Origin: Labrys wisconsinensis
GTDB lineage: Bacteria > Pseudomonadota > Alphaproteobacteria > Rhizobiales > Labraceae
NCBI RefSeq assembly: GCF_030814995.1
Contig: NZ_JAUSVX010000018.1
Location: forward strand, 119,042 to 183,041
Reading direction: 5' to 3'
Length of the DNA: 64,000 nucleotides
In this document: positions 61,720-64,000 of the stretch, in pieces
Numbering within the stretch: the first letter of the stretch is position 1
Layout of the letters: every line of letters starts with the position of its first letter
The notes under the pieces: generated by a model
Databases searched by the model: none
Seen by the model: the letters and a program-made list of their open reading frames with translations, nothing else
What the model was told of the DNA's origin: nothing
Translations under genes and position numbers: made by a program

Positions 61720-62688
61720 ATGACAAAAGCCCTTCCGGCGTGCGCGCTGGCGGCAGCCCTGATGGCCGGCACCTTCGGCATGGCCGCGGCGGCCGACTGC
61801 AAGGTCGGCGTCGCCATGTACACGCTGAGCGCGCCCTATTTCGCGGCCCAGGAAGCCGCGGCCGCGGACCAGGCCAAGAAGGCCGGCTGCGAGGTGTCGA
61901 CGGCCGACGGCCAGAACGACATGGGCAAGCAGATCTCCGACGTCGAGGACATGGTCGCCAAGGGCGTCAACCTGCTGATCCTCAATCCGCGCGACCCCGA
62001 AGGCCTGGTCGCCGCCGCCAATGCCGCCACCGCGGCCGGCGTCAAGGTCGTGGTGATGGATTCCAGCATCAACACCAAGGCGAACGTCATCACCCAGGTG
62101 CGCTCGTCCAACGACCAGAACGGCTTCCTCGTCGGCCAGTGGCTGGCCAAGAAGATGCAGGGCAAGCCGGCCAAGATCCTCCTGCTCTCCGGATCGCAGG
62201 GCAACGAGGTCGGCCGCGACCGGCGCCTCGGCGTGTTCCGCGGCCTGATCGAGGGCCAGCTGGTCAACGAGGGCAAGGGCGGCTTCGAGGTGCTCGGCCA
62301 GGGCTGGGGCGGCTGGTCGAACGAAGGCGGCCTGAAGGCGGCCGAGGACCTGCTCCAGGCCCATCCCGACGCCAATGTCGTGCTCGGCGAGAACGATTCG
62401 ATGGTGCTCGGCGCCATCAAGGCGCTGCAGGCCGCCGGCAAGAGCGACGTGCTCGTCCTTGCCGCCGCCGACGGCCAGAAGGAGGCCCTCGCCCTGATCA
62501 AGGAGGGCAAGTACGGCGCCACCGGCCTCAACGACCCCGACCTCGTCGCCCGCACCGCCGTGGATATCGGCCTCAAGGCGCTGAAGGGCGAGCTGCCCGC
62601 CGACTTCCCCAAGCTGGAGCTGACCACGCCCGCCGTGATCACTCAGGACAATGTCGACAAGTTCTACCGCAAGGACGCGGTGTTCTGA
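61720..62688 (+). CDS. Sugar ABC transporter substrate-binding protein
   Basis: A 322-residue periplasmic RbsB-type protein. A Sec signal peptide (TKALPACALAAALMAGTFGMAAAA) leads into DCKVGVAMYTLSAPYFAAQEAAAADQAKKAGCEVSTADGQNDMGKQISDVEDMVAKGVNLLILNPRD. The hinge and ligand residues VVMDSSINTKANVITQVRSSNDQNG and VLGENDSMVLGAIKALQAAGKSDVLVLAAADGQKEA are family-typical. SD GAGGAGA precedes ATG 61720. First gene of an importer operon continuing into the ATPase at 62934. Confidence 0.93.
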   Translation: MTKALPACALAAALMAGTFGMAAAADCKVGVAMYTLSAPYFAAQEAAAADQAKKAGCEVSTADGQNDMGKQISDVEDMVAKGVNLLILNPRDPEGLVAAANAATAAGVKVVVMDSSINTKANVITQVRSSNDQNGFLVGQWLAKKMQGKPAKILLLSGSQGNEVGRDRRLGVFRGLIEGQLVNEGKGGFEVLGQGWGGWSNEGGLKAAEDLLQAHPDANVVLGENDSMVLGAIKALQAAGKSDVLVLAAADGQKEALALIKEGKYGATGLNDPDLVARTAVDIGLKALKGELPADFPKLELTTPAVITQDNVDKFYRKDAVF

Positions 62689-62735
62689 GGGCATAGCGCT
62701 CCGGAGCATTGATCCGGACGCAACGCCGACCATTT

Positions 62736-62894
62736 CCCCTCCCCCTTGTGGGGAGGGGTTAGGGGCGGGGGTCCATCAGGATAGGGCCCTGCGCTCGTTG
62801 CAATGCGCCCTTTGTCAACCGGATCACCCCATCCTGCACGACCCCCACCCTTTATCCCTCCCCGCAAGGGGGAGGGAAGGCGCAGGCGTCGAGC
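62736..62894. repeat. Composite palindromic element, copy 2 (partner at 58723-58844)
   Basis: Same modules and order as 58723-58844, with about 37 bp extra between the inner modules. It fills the gap between the binding-protein stop and the ATPase start and may form a long hairpin in the mRNA that reduces downstream expression. Confidence 0.85.
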
Positions 62895-62933
62895 GTATTC
62901 TGCGCCGATCCATCTCGCCCACCCGGGAGCATC

Positions 62934-64000
62934 ATGACGGACCTTGCCAGGCTGACGGCGATCACCAAGTCCTTCGGCGGGGTGCACGCGCTGAAGGGCG
63001 TGGACTTCGACGTGCGCGGCGGCGAGGTGCATGCGCTGCTGGGCGAGAACGGGGCCGGCAAGTCGACGCTGATGCGGGTGCTGGGCGGGGAGATGCAGCC
63101 GAGCAGCGGCGAGGTGACGGTCGGCGGCAAGCCGGTGCATTTCCGCGACCCGCGCGATGCGCGGGCGCAGGGCATCGCGGTCATCCACCAGGAGCTGGCG
63201 CTGGCCCCGGACCTGTCGGTGGCCGAGAACATCTTCCTGGGCGAGTTGCCGGGGCTGGTCTCCTGGGGCAGCCTGAAGCGGCGGGCCCGCGCGCTGATCG
63301 AGCGGCTCGGCTTCGACATCGATCCCGGCCAGCGGGTCGGCAGCCTGGCGGTGGCCTACCAGCAGGTGGTGGAGATCGCCAAGGCGCTGTCGCGCGAGGT
63401 CCGCATCATCGTCTTCGACGAGCCGACCGCCGTGCTGTCGGCCCAGGACGCCGAGCGGCTGCACAAGATCATCGGCACGCTGCGGGCCCAGGGGGTCGGC
63501 ATCGTCTACATCTCGCACCGGCTCGACGAGGTGTTCAGCCTGTGCGACCGCATGACCGTGATGAAGGACGGCCAGCATGTCGGCACCCTGGCGGTGAAGG
63601 ACGCCACCATCGAGGGCGTGATCCGCATGATGGTCGGCCGCCCGCTCGCCGCCATGTTCCCGGAGCGCGGCGCGCGCGGGCTCGGCGAGGACCTCGTCGA
63701 GGTCAGGGATCTCGAGGCCGGCCGCAAGGTGCGCGGGGTGAGCTTCCGCGTGCGCGCCGGCGAGATCGTCGGCCTCGGCGGCCTGGTCGGCTCCGGCCGA
63801 ACCGAGGTCGCCCGCCTGATCTTCGGCGCCGACCGCCTCGACGCCGGCTCGATCGCCATCCGCGGCAAGGCGGTGCGCCTGCGCTCGCCGCGCGATGCGG
63901 TGCGTGCCGGCGTGGCGCTGGTGCCCGAGGACCGCAAGCACCAGGGCGTCATCCTCGACAAGCCGATCCGCATCAACGCCACCATGGCGCGCCTGTCGGC
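62934..64000 (+). CDS. Sugar ABC transporter ATP-binding protein, partial (runs off the window)
   Basis: About 355 residues from ATG 62934 with no stop before the edge. The first nucleotide-binding half is complete: GENGAGKSTLMRVLGG, SLAVAYQQVVEIAKALS (signature with VAYQQ in place of the usual SVGQQQ) and IIVFDEPTAVLS. The second half begins (GEIVGLGGLVGSGRTEVARLIFGADRLDAG) and reaches ALVPEDRKHQGVILDKPIRIN. CGGGAGC precedes the start. It belongs with the binding protein at 61720. Confidence 0.92.
   Translation, partial: MTDLARLTAITKSFGGVHALKGVDFDVRGGEVHALLGENGAGKSTLMRVLGGEMQPSSGEVTVGGKPVHFRDPRDARAQGIAVIHQELALAPDLSVAENIFLGELPGLVSWGSLKRRARALIERLGFDIDPGQRVGSLAVAYQQVVEIAKALSREVRIIVFDEPTAVLSAQDAERLHKIIGTLRAQGVGIVYISHRLDEVFSLCDRMTVMKDGQHVGTLAVKDATIEGVIRMMVGRPLAAMFPERGARGLGEDLVEVRDLEAGRKVRGVSFRVRAGEIVGLGGLVGSGRTEVARLIFGADRLDAGSIAIRGKAVRLRSPRDAVRAGVALVPEDRKHQGVILDKPIRINATMARLS

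Overview
This is about 64 kb of very GC-rich DNA with dense short operons and strong alpha-proteobacterial gene content: ALDH7, the chorismate mutase/hisC/tyrA set, heparinase II/III next to purH, PurH, RsmB, several ribose-type ABC importers, MurR/RpiR and LacI regulators, and intergenic palindromes of the kind common in Hyphomicrobiales (Rhizobiales). I infer a soil or plant-associated Hyphomicrobiales chromosome (Labrys/Xanthobacteraceae-like). The genus is not established. No rRNA, CRISPR array, intact IS or integrase was seen. One tRNA, Arg(CCT), is present.

Layout. 0-7.4 kb: the priA tail, an aminoadipate-semialdehyde-type dehydrogenase, a chemoreceptor, a PilZ protein, small membrane and SnoaL-like proteins, a bestrophin and a His-rich peptide. 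7.4-11.3 kb: a lower-GC remnant island ending at the 3' end of tRNA-Arg(CCT). It holds a DUF1796-like protein, an FkbM-like protein and two decayed copies of one gene. 11.4-22 kb (minus strand): DUF2461; a RACo-like corrinoid activator with a methyltetrahydrofolate:corrinoid methyltransferase; tyrA, a second chemoreceptor, hisC, a chorismate mutase, and a two-subunit aconitase X. 22-25.5 kb: a periplasmic copper-handling cluster (multicopper oxidase, DUF411, a Tat-exported Cys-rich protein, a small exported Cys-rich protein). 25.5-31.5 kb: DUF1328, a DJ-1/PfpI protein, a ketose 3-epimerase-like TIM barrel, an ABC1/UbiB kinase, rsmB and an agmatinase-type ureohydrolase.

31.7-45.1 kb is the most unusual part. 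An HlyD / tandem-fused ABC-2 permease / HlyD operon has no ATPase beside it. A mechanosensitive channel with a cyclic-nucleotide-binding domain follows. Then comes a five-gene minus-strand catabolic operon (APC permease, APH-type kinase, SDR, B12-dependent diol dehydratase with fused alpha and beta subunits, gamma subunit) opposed by a divergent LuxR-type regulator with a palindromic site in the gap. 45-49 kb: heparinase II/III and purH.

49-64 kb is sugar or polyol catabolism. One ABC importer (binding protein, two permeases, one ATPase) with an SDR is divergent from a polyol dehydrogenase and a LacI regulator. A caspase-fold protein with Ser in place of the catalytic Cys follows. A second locus pairs an ABC importer (plus strand, running off the window) with a minus-strand operon of cupin phosphoglucose-isomerase-like protein, AroE-like dehydrogenase, UlaG-like hydrolase and RpiR regulator. 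The gap between the two arms has two TGTA-N7-TACA sites, one over the importer promoter. Several families of palindromic intergenic repeats punctuate the window.
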